Of a stretch of DNA of 64,000 nt, positions 17,100 to 27,286 are shown piece after piece (position 1 is the first letter of the stretch; each line of letters begins with the position of its first letter). This DNA comes from CAXXOK01 sp963678055 (lineage in GTDB: Bacteria > Bacillota > Clostridia > Christensenellales > Aristaeellaceae). The notes below the pieces were generated by a model, which was not told where the DNA came from, did not search any database, and saw only the letters and a program-made list of their open reading frames with translations. The stretch is from positions 744,001 through 808,000 of the forward strand of contig OY782679.1 in NCBI GenBank assembly GCA_963678055.1. The letters are read 5' to 3'. The position numbers and the translations under genes were made by a program.

Positions 17100-17855
17100 A
17101 GAAATAATCAAATCGATATCTACTTGAATTTCAAATTTCGGATCTTAAAGCTGCCTTTCAGTTGACCATTATTATAAGCTTCATGTGGGAATGAACTTCC
17201 ATCTACAACAAAACATATTTCCTTCAAAGCACGACATATATCCTCAAGTTCAATGGTTTTCAGATCAATCATCGAAGTATGATGTTCTTTATCGCGGTTG
17301 ATTTCTTCTCTCCAAATGTCGCGTTTTTCACCCTCTTCTGAATGTAATTCCAACCACACTTTATTGAATATGCCTTCACCAAAGAAGAGATCAAACGTAA
17401 GCGTTTTGAATTTTCTAACATTCATCGAATGTGGGAATTTATAAACCATAGAAACATACTTTGGAGGTTTACTACTAAAAGCATTAGGTCCAAAATCAAA
17501 ACTGACATCACCGTCATCCGATATCCAAATCACATATTCCTTTTCATAAGAAGCAAATTTTTCAGGCTTTGGTAATTTGACGCCTTTTTAAACTTCTTTA
17601 TTCTTTTCTGATTTAACGCCCAGCCCAGATAGGTAGTTGCAATTCCACCTAAAAAAGCAATAATTGCTATGATAATATTCTCACTCATACTTAACCCTCT
17701 ATTATAATTAGTATTTTATCTCACTATATCAGTTGAATTGTTTCGTCTTTCTAACCAAGATTCCTGCATTCGTAATCAGAGAGCCCTATATCAGCCTGTA
17801 GGAGGCTTTACACTAGTCCGTTGATGGATTGACCCTTCTTCTGCGTGCTCTTGTA
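17100..17855. repeat. Direct repeat, copy 2
   Basis: Second copy of the 5823-6580 unit in the same orientation. It is nearly identical over the gene and clearly diverged in the 150 bp upstream of it. Confidence 0.85.
17120..17688 (-). pseudogene. Frameshifted copy of the hypothetical membrane-anchored protein
   Basis: Same gene as 5843-6412. A run of six T in copy 1 is five T here (near 17586-17590), which shifts the frame at about residue 34, just after the transmembrane helix. The remaining 137 codons are open and almost unchanged, including KIRNLKFK at the end. The loss is either recent or has been masked by gene conversion with copy 1. Confidence 0.85.
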
Positions 17856-17924
17856 TGGCTTGTTTTTGGGCTTTGCGAACGGCATATGTCAAAGCTAGGA
17901 TAGCAACGCCTTGCCACTCGGGTT

Positions 17925-18809
17925 TTAGTAACCGTTTGCTGTAGCGCCATATACCGCCTGACTGTGTGTGTATCCTTCGTATTCCAGTTGTTCAATCAAA
18001 CCATCACGCGAGAAGGTCATTAAATCTAAATAGGATTTCGCGGACTTCGCTGCTTGCTCGTTCCAGTTCGCTTCACAGCGATCGACACCGTACTGAGCCT
18101 GCTTTGTCGTAAATCCTTCATATTCCAATTGATCTTTTAAGCCACTGTATGAAAACGCAGTAACAGATAGGTATGATTTTGCGGATTTCAATGCCTGCTC
18201 GTTCCAGTCGGCTCCGCAATGATCAGTCCCGTAGACCGCGTCACTATGTGAGAATCTCTCATATTCCAATTGTTCAATTAATCCTTGATGCGAGAATGAT
18301 GAAACCGCTAAATAGGACTTCGCAGTACTGACTGCGTTTTTCTGGCCCACAGTCTCACTGGAATAGGTTTGTGATATTGGGTTTGGGGTTGCTGTATAGT
18401 TAGTTACCGGTGCGTTCGTGACAATGATAACAGCCTGAGCTACTGTGGGGGTATTAGTCGGTGAGGCGGTGAGACTATCTGCCGCGGGTTGACTGTTCGG
18501 TGCATACGTGCTTCCTATGCCGATTAATCCGATGACAAGAGCAAGAACCACAACCACAGACCACCATGAAACTCGTTTTCGTTTTGCGGGTTTCTTGCTG
18601 CTTTCGGTGGTGTATGAATTACTATTTAATGATTGAAGATCGATTTGCTTTGAGTATTGCCCAGGTTGATATACAGACCGTTCATGATCTGGAAAACCGT
18701 CTTTTGGTGGTTGTGGGTTCGCAGGATCACCTGGTTGTCGATATCGTTGTGTTCGTCGGGAGCGCGGTGGATTGTCGCCTGATTGCGGTGGCCTATATCC
18801 TTGCTGCAT
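17925..18809 (-). CDS. Ltp-like repeat protein (superinfection-exclusion candidate)
   Basis: Protein of 294 residues. It has a proline- and glutamine-rich cytoplasmic N-terminus (about 75 residues), one transmembrane helix (WWSVVVVLALVIGLIGIGS), a Thr/Pro-rich spacer and three Ltp repeats of about 48 residues (SAKSYLSVTAFSYSGLKDQL, then EYEGFT..QA.YG). Ltp (Lipoprotein_Ltp) repeats are known from the temperate phage TP-J34 lipoprotein that blocks phage DNA injection, and from surface proteins of other Gram-positives. Here the anchor is a transmembrane helix rather than a lipid, so the repeats should face outward. Start taken at the ATG at 18809; a GTG three codons upstream is possible. Confidence 0.82.
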   Translation of the reverse strand: MQQGYRPPQSGDNPPRSRRTQRYRQPGDPANPQPPKDGFPDHERSVYQPGQYSKQIDLQSLNSNSYTTESSKKPAKRKRVSWWSVVVVLALVIGLIGIGSTYAPNSQPAADSLTASPTNTPTVAQAVIIVTNAPVTNYTATPNPISQTYSSETVGQKNAVSTAKSYLAVSSFSHQGLIEQLEYERFSHSDAVYGTDHCGADWNEQALKSAKSYLSVTAFSYSGLKDQLEYEGFTTKQAQYGVDRCEANWNEQAAKSAKSYLDLMTFSRDGLIEQLEYEGYTHSQAVYGATANGY

Positions 18810-18931
18810 AGAGAACACACTTTCTTTAGATGAAATACTAGATGAAGAACTAGATAATTCTTATGGATAGTATATCTTATCTGATGGTGTAAATCAATAC
18901 TTAATAAACCAAACAATTAAATGGGTGGAGG

Positions 18932-19024
18932 TTATTCATCCTCCATCTCCGGCCACTCTGTGAGCCCCATACGAGCCAGCAGGGCTTGTTGGCGAACGGG
19001 TTGACGCTTGTTCCCCGAGCTCAT
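18932..19024 (-). pseudogene. Small reading frame, possibly a gene tail
   Basis: 30 codons (starting MSSGNKRQPVRQQ, ending EWPEMEDE) with a protein-like composition and no ribosome-binding site. It probably is the end of a mobile-element gene whose upstream part was lost. No function assigned. Confidence 0.25.
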
Positions 19025-19083
19025 AGGCAGCGGCTTGTATTGTGGCTTTCTGGCCTATAGGATTGTATCAATAGGCTCAAGCC

Positions 19084-19518
19084 TTATAGATTGTCTTCGC
19101 TGATTACTTTAAGTGTGACATCGCCCGAGATGTGATTCTCCGGGTTTTCGTCAAGGTGCTTACTATAATCCTCACTCGCAAGACGAAGCGCTTCACTGGC
19201 CTCGCTTGCTTTTTCTTGACTACTGATGTTTTGATTACATCAAGATATCCCAGCTCGGTATCGTTCATCAATTTCCCTGTACTTGCTGATATAATAGGCT
19301 CACGTTCGGCAATTTTAATAGAGAGCACCTTTAGTGTATCGACTCCCATTTTTTTCCGCAAGCACATCATTGACAAAGCCATTAACAGATGTTTTTAACT
19401 TTTGGGCTTCTCCTTCCAAAGCATTTTTGGCACCTTTGGGAACTGTAATTGCTAGACGATAATAGTTTTTTTCATTGAATGTGCGTTTTTGATCTGTACG
19501 CTTTTGATTTTCAGTCAT
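19084..19518 (-). pseudogene. Broken ribbon-helix-helix type gene
   Basis: The start is normal: ATG after GGAGG-like sequence, then MTENQKRTDQKRTF and YYRLAITVPKGAKNAL, the pattern of small Arc/MetJ-like DNA-binding proteins of mobile elements. The frame is lost at an A7 run near 19350 (continuing in another frame as VDTLKVLSIKIAERE and LGYLDVIKTS) and lost again near 19230 (continuing as EASEALRLASEDYSKHLD to a stop at 19084). Two shifts in one gene mark it as dead. Confidence 0.55.
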
Positions 19519-20087
19519 TTAGGTGCCTCCTATATGAAGAAATCCTATTTTGACAGCATTCTCGCAGGTACTTCTATATTTAACACAAGTCCAAGCTGTT
19601 GTATAGCGTTAGACACTTGCAACAGAGAAGTACTCTAATAGCAATAGACTAACGCTAGTCTGATATAATCATATTAGACGGTGAGGGAAGCAAGACAATG
19701 CTTCACCAAAGCTGCGGTGGTCGTACCTGTGAGCAGGCTATATGGGTTGAGCAATAGTCAGGCAAGATTCCGCGGCCCTTACTGGAACGATTAGGAGGCC
19801 CCCAAAATGAGTATTCATGAGATCGAAACCAAAGCCTGGGAGCTAAAGGATGGAAAATGCGGAGGGTGCTATACATATGGAACGTTGAGAACTGATGAGT
19901 TTCGTGCGTGTAACGAAAATCAAAATTGTTAGCAAGTGATAGCATTCTTGCGTGTACTTTAGTTACTGCCTAAAATAAATAATTACAATGATTGAGCCTT
20001 GAGTACATTAGACAATAATAGACGATCACAATAAGTTATTCGATTTTGTTGATTGAGTACCATGCTGCATTGCTTGCTAAGATTGTT
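19519..20087. other. Gene-poor stretch before the SIR2 gene
   Basis: Only scraps are visible: a 19-codon plus-strand frame at 19698 and a small frame at 19807-19932. The rest is AT-rich and I see no clear promoter, hairpin or repeat. Confidence 0.5.
19807..19932 (+). CDS. Small hypothetical protein (probably truncated)
   Basis: 41 codons with AGGAGG 8 nt before the ATG. The first residues (MSIHEIETKAWELK) match the start of a short coiled-coil protein often seen in Firmicutes mobile elements, but the rest (GGCYTYGTLRTDEF) does not, so a deletion has probably joined its start to other DNA. Confidence 0.35.
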   Translation: MSIHEIETKAWELKDGKCGGCYTYGTLRTDEFRACNENQNC

Positions 20088-23000
20088 TTACTTAGTGGCA
20101 AATCCGAATTCTTGTAATAATGCTGTCAAAGTTCCACCATTGATTTTATTGCGTTGATAGGCTTTGTTTAGAAACTCCCGAACCCGATCTCTCTCGATGC
20201 CGCCTGCCAGGAAGGCCGTGGCAATCTTCCTGATTTCCTCAAGATGAAACCAGCATCTTGCATGAATAATTAAAGCCTCATAGTAGTCAAACCAAGTGGA
20301 TGTATTGACATTAGGATGTTCTTCCATCAAGTCTGCATCATGGTTTATGAAACAATCCCCACAAAGAGGAATACACTTTGCACATACTTTTACCACTGCA
20401 TCAGTTAAACCCGTTTTGGCACGCATAATTCTAATCAGCGAAGCATAGAATTCTTTCTTCTCTGCTTCTGCTTTGGACAATCCCCCAATAATAGTATATA
20501 TTTGGGAAATACATTGCGTAAGCATAATGGGATCAAAATCGGCTTGAATATCAAGCGAAATGCCGGAAATGAATTCGCTTACTTTATTTGCGGGAGCTGA
20601 TTCAAGCAAAACGGTCACTTCAGCTGCGGCGAGTTGTTGATAGAAAAATGCGTTACCCATATAAGTGAACAAGGATAATCGCAGATTGTTTGCTTTATCG
20701 CCTTCTTCTTTTTGCTCATTCCAAGGGATAAGGAGTTTATGATCAACGATATACCGCGTTAGTTCGGGGATTACTAAACTGGAGAAACCAGTTGCAATAC
20801 TGACAAGTGCAATTGTATGCGAATCGTTACCCAATATCGTTTTCAACATTTCCTTACCCCATGGCCAATCCAGTACATAAAGATGTCGCAGATGCATGGA
20901 AAGAACGTAGCGTAATGGTGTATGTGGATTTTTATCAATGACGGTCAAAATACGCTGCCTATCCTCAGATGAAATATATGGTGCCTGTTTCTTTCGCTTG
21001 GCCAGTGTTGCAAGGCAAGACCAATATAAGGAATACAGATAGCCTTGAACATCATTGAGCACGTCATTGATTGACAGGTAAGGCGGAGCAGAGTCGTCTA
21101 TATCTTTGTCGAATTGTGCAATATAATCTAGACAAAGAGCATGTGTTTGATCGGTGTAATTGGAATCAAAAGGTAACAGCTTTTCCAATATATGAAAACA
21201 TGCTCGTATTGCGGTCTCTGCATTGGGGGCTTTTATTAATTGTGCACCAGAGATATACTCTAGAAAACCAGATGCAAGGTGAAAGAACGCAGAAACCTCC
21301 TGCATTTCACTGACTGAAAAATCTGCTAAGTTCCAAAAAACATATCCATTGATAACCATAGGGATCTTTGCGTAAAACTTAAACGCTTTATCGCCTTTTT
21401 TTATTTTATCTTTTACCCATGCCGCTATCAGTTCGGATACTTCCCGATTCTCGTGTTCGGTTGGTGCTGGATAACTCTGCTTAAATGCTTCTATCATTTG
21501 ACTTTCATTCATAGGCAGAATTCTTTGTCCGAATGCTTCTAAATCCTGTTGCTTTTTCGATAGTATATCCTGATGCTCGTGATCAAGCTCTTGCGCGATG
21601 GTCACTAGACCGTCGTCATCCTTGAATGTACTATGCAAATCCTGCATAGTTTGTGTGAATTCCGGATACCGATGATGAGCCAGTTCGGCGATTTGCCATT
21701 TCCGAAAGTTGACATACGTTGTTGCTTCTTTTTCAGTAACCGACGGTTTGCTGTAGCCTGTTTCACTAATCCAGTCAAAAAACACAGAAAAATCGGCCGA
21801 GATTAGTTCGGCGCTGCGTCGCAGTATGCATTGCATCCACTCAAATTTAATAGCAGAACTACTCCAGGGATTAATGTGTACATCTTCAATGATGAAAGGA
21901 ATTTGCGGCTGTTTGCCTAAAATATAGATGCACATCTTGCACAAAAACGGGCTGCGTTTCAATGAATTGATTCCATTATAAACAAATGTCTTGACTTCTT
22001 CTGGTTTCAACACATCCAAGCATATCATCATTGCCCGATACAAACTGTGTTCAGGTGGATTAAACGTTGCACCTTCAATAGTCAAGATGTATAAATACAT
22101 CCGTACGCTTTCGGGGTGTGTTTTAATCGTATTCTTTATAAGGGAGAGGATCAGTTTAGAGCGTGATTTCGTTAGCCTCGTCTTGTTTTTTGTGAAAAAT
22201 CGTTGTGCGTAATAACTTTGATCGGTATTATAATCCAGTACGGGAAGGCAATACAACTCTTGAAATGTGTCCTTAAATAGCTCTTTATTCCATTTGATGA
22301 ACTGTTCAGAATGGGAAAGTGCTGATATAAGCACCTTATGATGGTCGGAATTTATGCTTTTTGTGAATTGCGTGATGTTAGCTGGGATAAATTCCGCGCG
22401 TAGAGTACCGAGCATATTGCATAAAGTGCGGTTGAGCTCGAAATCTCTCCTTAATTTTGAATTTTCTGAAAGAGCAACGAATTCCTCAAAAATACTCCGG
22501 AGAATTTGCCCGCATAGCTGATGTAATTTCTTGTCCAGGGGCTGTTTACTTATTAGAATGTTCAAACCATCAATCAGTCTATTGTACGAATCATGAGAAC
22601 CATTGTCTTTATCGATTTGATGCTGGCCTAAGTTGATGTTGAACAAACCCATTTCGAAGAAATACTGAGTCCAAAATAGATATCGCTTCGATTGATTGAT
22701 TTGTTTGTAAATCTCCGGAACAACAATCTGTTTAGTATCGCTATTGATCTCATTTATAAGCTGTTGTTTATGTGTTGATGTCGGATCATTGATTTTTTTG
22801 GCAATATCCATAATTTGTTTCATAGAGTAATTAGTCTTTGCCTTAAGCTGCTCTATCCAACGCTGTATAACATCATACTGCTGCTGGTAATTTTGATTAT
22901 CCTTTTTATAGGCAAGCAGCTTAACGTTGAGCACTTCATAGTATTTATTTTTTGCGTCGGCTAATGCTTGTTCATATTCAAAAAAGCCTTCAAGAATATA

Positions 23001-23720
23001 GTGCTCTTTATCTAGGTCTGCACTTGCATTCCTTAACATATTGTCAAGCAATTCAAATTCGTTCATGCCATACCCAAGAAAAACTACAGTATACTCACTG
23101 AAGAGCATATGCAAGAAATCCTGAAAATCTCGTTTGGAATATGTCTTTAGATATTGATCGCTTGTGAAGACCAAAGAAGCCTTGTCCTCCTCATCCTTAG
23201 ACACGTATCGACCATGGAGATAGAACAAAAACTGGGGTTTTGCTCGAGCAAGTATTGTTGTCGAGCATTCCGTAGTGCAGCAATGCTCTCCGATTTTTTT
23301 CTCCAGTAAGCCATCACAATTTGTGGTGACAAAAAGCGCTCTTAGCTGGAAGAGTAAAGCATAAACATCCCGTTTATCCTTACTGTTACTTTTTATTGGT
23401 TCCAGGCATTGATCGAAGATAGAAAAGAATTCGTCTTCTTTCCCTTGCTTTACCAAGTGATGATATGCAATTGTGATCAACTGTTTGTTGTCTGTAATGG
23501 AAGATTGGATTTGTTTACATTCCGCGGGAAGAAATGCAGCGGATATTAATTGGTCAGCTAGTTGATCCCAACCAGGCAGGTTTTGCAACCTGGATATTCC
23601 TGCACCGATAAAGAATATCAGTTTCCCTCTGTCATAAGCGTCGAGAACCGCTTTGGGTAATTCCGGTATATCCTCGATGGAGACATTTAGCAAAGAAGTC
23701 ACCTCGCTTTGAATACTCAA
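20088..23720 (-). CDS. SIR2-domain protein, last gene of the minus-strand defence operon
   Basis: Very large protein of about 1210 residues. The N-terminus is a SIR2-like NAD-binding domain: IFFIGAGISRL near residue 36, NCDGL, then FLYLHGRY and a late VVFLGYGMNEFELL, the SIR2_2 arrangement found in many anti-phage NADases (for example ThsA and the Avs/DSR families). The remaining 900 or so residues are mostly alpha-helical and unrecognised; they may form a sensor or scaffold. I infer NAD depletion as the effector action. The annotated start is TTG without a good ribosome site; a TTG nine codons later has GAGG 8 nt upstream and may be the true start. It follows the helicase gene by about 35 bp. 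Confidence 0.8.
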   Translation of the reverse strand: MSIQSEVTSLLNVSIEDIPELPKAVLDAYDRGKLIFFIGAGISRLQNLPGWDQLADQLISAAFLPAECKQIQSSITDNKQLITIAYHHLVKQGKEDEFFSIFDQCLEPIKSNSKDKRDVYALLFQLRALFVTTNCDGLLEKKIGEHCCTTECSTTILARAKPQFLFYLHGRYVSKDEEDKASLVFTSDQYLKTYSKRDFQDFLHMLFSEYTVVFLGYGMNEFELLDNMLRNASADLDKEHYILEGFFEYEQALADAKNKYYEVLNVKLLAYKKDNQNYQQQYDVIQRWIEQLKAKTNYSMKQIMDIAKKINDPTSTHKQQLINEINSDTKQIVVPEIYKQINQSKRYLFWTQYFFEMGLFNINLGQHQIDKDNGSHDSYNRLIDGLNILISKQPLDKKLHQLCGQILRSIFEEFVALSENSKLRRDFELNRTLCNMLGTLRAEFIPANITQFTKSINSDHHKVLISALSHSEQFIKWNKELFKDTFQELYCLPVLDYNTDQSYYAQRFFTKNKTRLTKSRSKLILSLIKNTIKTHPESVRMYLYILTIEGATFNPPEHSLYRAMMICLDVLKPEEVKTFVYNGINSLKRSPFLCKMCIYILGKQPQIPFIIEDVHINPWSSSAIKFEWMQCILRRSAELISADFSVFFDWISETGYSKPSVTEKEATTYVNFRKWQIAELAHHRYPEFTQTMQDLHSTFKDDDGLVTIAQELDHEHQDILSKKQQDLEAFGQRILPMNESQMIEAFKQSYPAPTEHENREVSELIAAWVKDKIKKGDKAFKFYAKIPMVINGYVFWNLADFSVSEMQEVSAFFHLASGFLEYISGAQLIKAPNAETAIRACFHILEKLLPFDSNYTDQTHALCLDYIAQFDKDIDDSAPPYLSINDVLNDVQGYLYSLYWSCLATLAKRKKQAPYISSEDRQRILTVIDKNPHTPLRYVLSMHLRHLYVLDWPWGKEMLKTILGNDSHTIALVSIATGFSSLVIPELTRYIVDHKLLIPWNEQKEEGDKANNLRLSLFTYMGNAFFYQQLAAAEVTVLLESAPANKVSEFISGISLDIQADFDPIMLTQCISQIYTIIGGLSKAEAEKKEFYASLIRIMRAKTGLTDAVVKVCAKCIPLCGDCFINHDADLMEEHPNVNTSTWFDYYEALIIHARCWFHLEEIRKIATAFLAGGIERDRVREFLNKAYQRNKINGGTLTALLQEFGFATK

Positions 23721-23756
23721 TCACATGACAAGTACCCGAGTCAATCATCAATCCCG

Positions 23757-25940
23757 TTATATTTCTTGAGTTCGGAGGGTGCGCAAGGCGTTGATTGCAT
23801 CCTTCACATGCATTTCATTGAGCAGAAATGCTTTTTGCAGCAGTATGGTCGGAACCATATAGTCGTATGTATCAATCAATGGCGATTGTTGCGGGGGTAA
23901 TACTATGCTTGGGTCGAGCTGATTGACTGTTAATGTTTTCATGGCCGACATAATAGCGTCCATGGAGAGCCCAGATGTGATCTCAAGATGATGCAAACCA
24001 CCGGATACTGCGCGGATTTGCAAGTCCTCTTTCAGCTCGTGTAAAAGCAATGCTTTAATGGATTGCAGTTCCTTTGTACCCACCCAGGGGCATAGGAAAA
24101 ACGAGTGATCACCGAATGCGATGATATCGCGATCAAGAATAGAAGCTTTTTGAGCAAGCCGACGTGCTTTCTGTATGATTGTAAGGGCATTTTCCTGTAA
24201 ATAGTCGTATTGCGTATCTTCCTGCAGAATTTTTCGCATGCGTTGGACGATTTTGGTGTGAATAGAGCCGCCAAAGCTTGTCCAGCTGGGTATTCTTTTC
24301 CCTTTGATGGAACAGACATAGATCCGTTTTCGCTCCTCGTCAACGGATTCGACTTTCCAAGCCAGCCCGGCCAGTACGAATATTTCATCTATTGTCGGGC
24401 AGCTGTCCAGCGTTCCGATTTCACCAGCACTACTATAAACATGATAAACCGTATCGCCTTGAAATACAGCGTAGAAAGAATAATGGTTTGTAATGCGTTC
24501 GCCTTTAAGCCCTACAATGATGCCGCCCGATTCCATGCGCCCCAGATACTCTGTGTCAATCATATGGCGTAGCAATTCCCGATATTCTTCAAGGTCGATC
24601 ATGCCTTGAAACGCCGGGAGAGTTAAAACTTTACCAGCTAAAGCAGACGGCGATAACTCACCGTATGTCATGAGTGTACTCAGGGTTTGATGCGCCAAGA
24701 GGCTGTATGGTTTAGGCTTTATTTCAAACGGCTCCACCCATCGTTCTTCCAGATATAGTTGAATGATAGCGATGATACGAAGCAAAACCCAGGGTAAGCC
24801 ATCAAATGGATTGGATTCATCCGGTTGATACAGATCGACAAACAGCATTTTGGATTTTCCACTGCGCCTACCGGAGCGCCCCAAGCGTTGTACAAAGCTT
24901 GCGCATGAAAACGGCGCTCCAAGCTGGATGGTGGAATCTAAGTCTCCAATATCTATACCCAATTCCAATGTAAGGGTTGCTGCCGTTACAGCCGGGCCGG
25001 TGTTTTCACGTAATGCATCTTCGGCTTCCTGCCGCAATAAAGTGGAGATACTGCCATGATGAACATAAAAGACATCGCGCTCCTGTCTGTGCTGCGCGAT
25101 TTCTTTCATATTAGCGATGATACTTTCCGCATCGCTTCTGCTGTTTGTGAAAAGCAGGCATTTCTGGTCGTGGCACTGATCATAAATAAACGCATGATAT
25201 GCATCGGTTAAAGTCTCTGCTGCTTTGGGATCCTCAGGAAGGATGAAACTCTCAGCACACAGAGCAATCGTTCTTTTGTGGGCCTTAACACCAACGGCCA
25301 CAGCATCGCGAGTCGTGCCAAGGCAGAGAAACCGCATGGCAGGCTCATAGTCATTGAGCGTTGCGGACAGTGCAATCCGCCGAGGGGAACAGGCCGCCAT
25401 CTTTTCCAACCGGGTTAACAGGCAAAGCACTTGTAAGCCACGATCTGTGCCCATTAAAGCATGGATTTCATCAATGACGACGAAGCGTAAATCGGAAAAC
25501 AGACGCGCAGCATCCCCGGGACGTTTCATCAACAGCGCTTCCAGAGATTCTGGCGTAATCTGCAAAATTCCCTGCGCCTGTCGAAGTGCACGCAGTTTTA
25601 CAGATTGTGCTACATCGCCGTGCCATGGCCAAACGGGGATTTGGCGATCTTCCAATAACTCGGATAATCTGTTGAATTGATCATTGATCAAGGCTTTAAG
25701 CGGGCCGATGTACAGGATGCCGATAGATTTCGCGGGAGCCTGTTCCAAAAGAGTGAGTATGGGGAAAAATGCCGCTTCCGTTTTGCCGGAAGCTGTGCCG
25801 GATGCAATGATTACATGATGATCCGTATCCAAAATAGCATTGCATGCGTCGACCTGCACTTCTCTTAGGTCTGTCCATTGCTTGCGGTAGATATATTCCT
25901 GTATAAACGGAGCGTATCGCTCAAAGGCACCTTTACTCAT
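23757..25940 (-). CDS. DEAD/DEAH-box helicase, Lhr/Hrq1-like
   Basis: Superfamily 2 helicase of 727 residues. Motif I ASGTASGKTEA is at about residues 46-56, motif II DEIH at 157-160, motif III SATLN at 192-196 and motif VI RLGRSGRRSGK in the second RecA domain. This is the Lhr/Hrq1 pattern of DNA helicases, followed by about 300 residues of C-terminal extension. It overlaps the preceding ATPase gene by 4 bp (ATGA), so the two products are made together. It likely moves on or unwinds invading or damaged DNA as the motor of the minus-strand operon. Confidence 0.88.
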   Translation of the reverse strand: MSKGAFERYAPFIQEYIYRKQWTDLREVQVDACNAILDTDHHVIIASGTASGKTEAAFFPILTLLEQAPAKSIGILYIGPLKALINDQFNRLSELLEDRQIPVWPWHGDVAQSVKLRALRQAQGILQITPESLEALLMKRPGDAARLFSDLRFVVIDEIHALMGTDRGLQVLCLLTRLEKMAACSPRRIALSATLNDYEPAMRFLCLGTTRDAVAVGVKAHKRTIALCAESFILPEDPKAAETLTDAYHAFIYDQCHDQKCLLFTNSRSDAESIIANMKEIAQHRQERDVFYVHHGSISTLLRQEAEDALRENTGPAVTAATLTLELGIDIGDLDSTIQLGAPFSCASFVQRLGRSGRRSGKSKMLFVDLYQPDESNPFDGLPWVLLRIIAIIQLYLEERWVEPFEIKPKPYSLLAHQTLSTLMTYGELSPSALAGKVLTLPAFQGMIDLEEYRELLRHMIDTEYLGRMESGGIIVGLKGERITNHYSFYAVFQGDTVYHVYSSAGEIGTLDSCPTIDEIFVLAGLAWKVESVDEERKRIYVCSIKGKRIPSWTSFGGSIHTKIVQRMRKILQEDTQYDYLQENALTIIQKARRLAQKASILDRDIIAFGDHSFFLCPWVGTKELQSIKALLLHELKEDLQIRAVSGGLHHLEITSGLSMDAIMSAMKTLTVNQLDPSIVLPPQQSPLIDTYDYMVPTILLQKAFLLNEMHVKDAINALRTLRTQEI

Positions 25941-27274
25941 ATGTCAAATTCGGCAAACAGGGTATCGCTCTCGCCGGTAATTTGTTCGGGATCGGTGGAT
26001 GCGCTTTTCACCATATACCCTTGCTCGTTTACAAGCGCATCAAAGCTCACATCGGCATTTTGCTGTAAGATGTTCAATAGACCCAGAAAATCCCGTGTGA
26101 TTTCACGCGGGGTTAATAACTGATCTGCGCCTAAACGCGAAACCACCGTGTTTAGAAACTCGGTCAATTCTCGAGTTCCAAGTGAACAAGAATAGGTGTA
26201 GTAACTGCTGTGCAATTCGCATAGCCTTTCCATTAGCAGATAGAGCTCTTCGGGCGTCAATTGGTTCAGCTTTATCACCGGGCTGGTAAAATCGGAAAAC
26301 CCGCGATCTCCAAATCGGTTGTCGGCCAATCTGGAGCGTAGCGCTTCATAGTTAAAAAGGCCTCTGCGCTCGTCGTAGATAAACTGTTGGGTTCCGCTAA
26401 GAAAAACACCCAAATACTGCGCCTTTCCCTGCATGGTGTCGTTGAATATCGTTAGTATTTTTTCATAGTTGCTGTCTCTGGATTGTTTGTTGGTGATTTT
26501 GTACAGATTTACCCCCTCGTCCAGAAAAATGAGTAAACCTTTATATCCTGCCTTTATAACGAACATCGCAAACAGTTTTAAGAAAGCGTACCAACTTTGG
26601 TCATCAATAATGCAATCAACGGCCAGTTCTTTCCGCGCTTCTGTTTTGGTCGTAAACTCACCCCGCAGCCAGCGCAGAGACGACTGTTTTAGCTGATCGT
26701 TGCCTGTTCTCATGCCGCGCCAATACGCTTCAAGCACGATTGCGAACGCAAAGCCGTATGACATTTCACAAAGATCGTTCAGTGTTTCTGCAATGTTGTG
26801 ACTAACGATATCCACTAGCTCTGGTGCGTTTGGGGATAGTCGGGTTTCTTTTGCAGCGCTTGTCTGTAGGCCATGTATCCATTTTTGCAGGATGGCTTCC
26901 AATGAACCTCCCTCCGGACGGGTAAGGGTTGCCATATGTTGCATCAGCTCGCGATAGGTGGCAACGCCCTGTCCTTTTGTGCCTGTAAGGCGGCGCTCCG
27001 GCGACAGATCTGCATCCATGACGACGAAATTCCTCTCCATCGCATTGTTGCGGATCATTTGCAGTAAAAAGCTTTTTCCGCTGCCATACTGTCCGGCGAC
27101 CAAACGAAACGATGCGCCTCCGTCTTCAATCGTTTCAAGATCGCGTAAAAAGGCATTTACTTCATTCTGCCTACCAACAGCGATATGGCGTAATCCGATT
27201 CTGGGAACGACACCGGCTGTGAGCGAGTTGATCAGAGCGCTTGCTTCGCGGCGATTGATGGGTTTTGTTTCCAT
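25937..27274 (-). CDS. BREX-type (DUF2791) P-loop ATPase
   Basis: ATPase of 445 residues. Walker A is GQYGSGKSF at residues 61-69 and the Walker B region reads LLIFLDEGVNLY; the N-terminal block INSLTAGVVPRIGLRHIAVG is characteristic of the BREX ATP-binding domain family (DUF2791). Such ATPases accompany a TerB-N protein and an Lhr-type helicase in a conserved trio that Anantharaman and Aravind linked to Ter-related DNA processing. I see no BREX methylase or PglZ here, so this is not a BREX system. Confidence 0.82.
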   Translation of the reverse strand: METKPINRREASALINSLTAGVVPRIGLRHIAVGRQNEVNAFLRDLETIEDGGASFRLVAGQYGSGKSFLLQMIRNNAMERNFVVMDADLSPERRLTGTKGQGVATYRELMQHMATLTRPEGGSLEAILQKWIHGLQTSAAKETRLSPNAPELVDIVSHNIAETLNDLCEMSYGFAFAIVLEAYWRGMRTGNDQLKQSSLRWLRGEFTTKTEARKELAVDCIIDDQSWYAFLKLFAMFVIKAGYKGLLIFLDEGVNLYKITNKQSRDSNYEKILTIFNDTMQGKAQYLGVFLSGTQQFIYDERRGLFNYEALRSRLADNRFGDRGFSDFTSPVIKLNQLTPEELYLLMERLCELHSSYYTYSCSLGTRELTEFLNTVVSRLGADQLLTPREITRDFLGLLNILQQNADVSFDALVNEQGYMVKSASTDPEQITGESDTLFAEFDI

Positions 27275-27286
27275 GAAATCTTCCTC

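Noticed and set aside
17925..18809. CRISPR-like or simple repeat array in the Ltp gene
   Set aside because: The three repeats are protein-level (about 48 residues) and diverged in DNA; no direct repeats with spacers were seen here or elsewhere.
23757..25940. DISARM or Druantia helicase
   Set aside because: The motifs fit Lhr/Hrq1; the accompanying DrmB/C, methylase or DruA-E genes are missing.
25937..27274. BREX system
   Set aside because: The ATPase resembles BREX ATPases, but there is no PglX methylase, PglZ phosphatase, BrxA/B or BrxL in the window.
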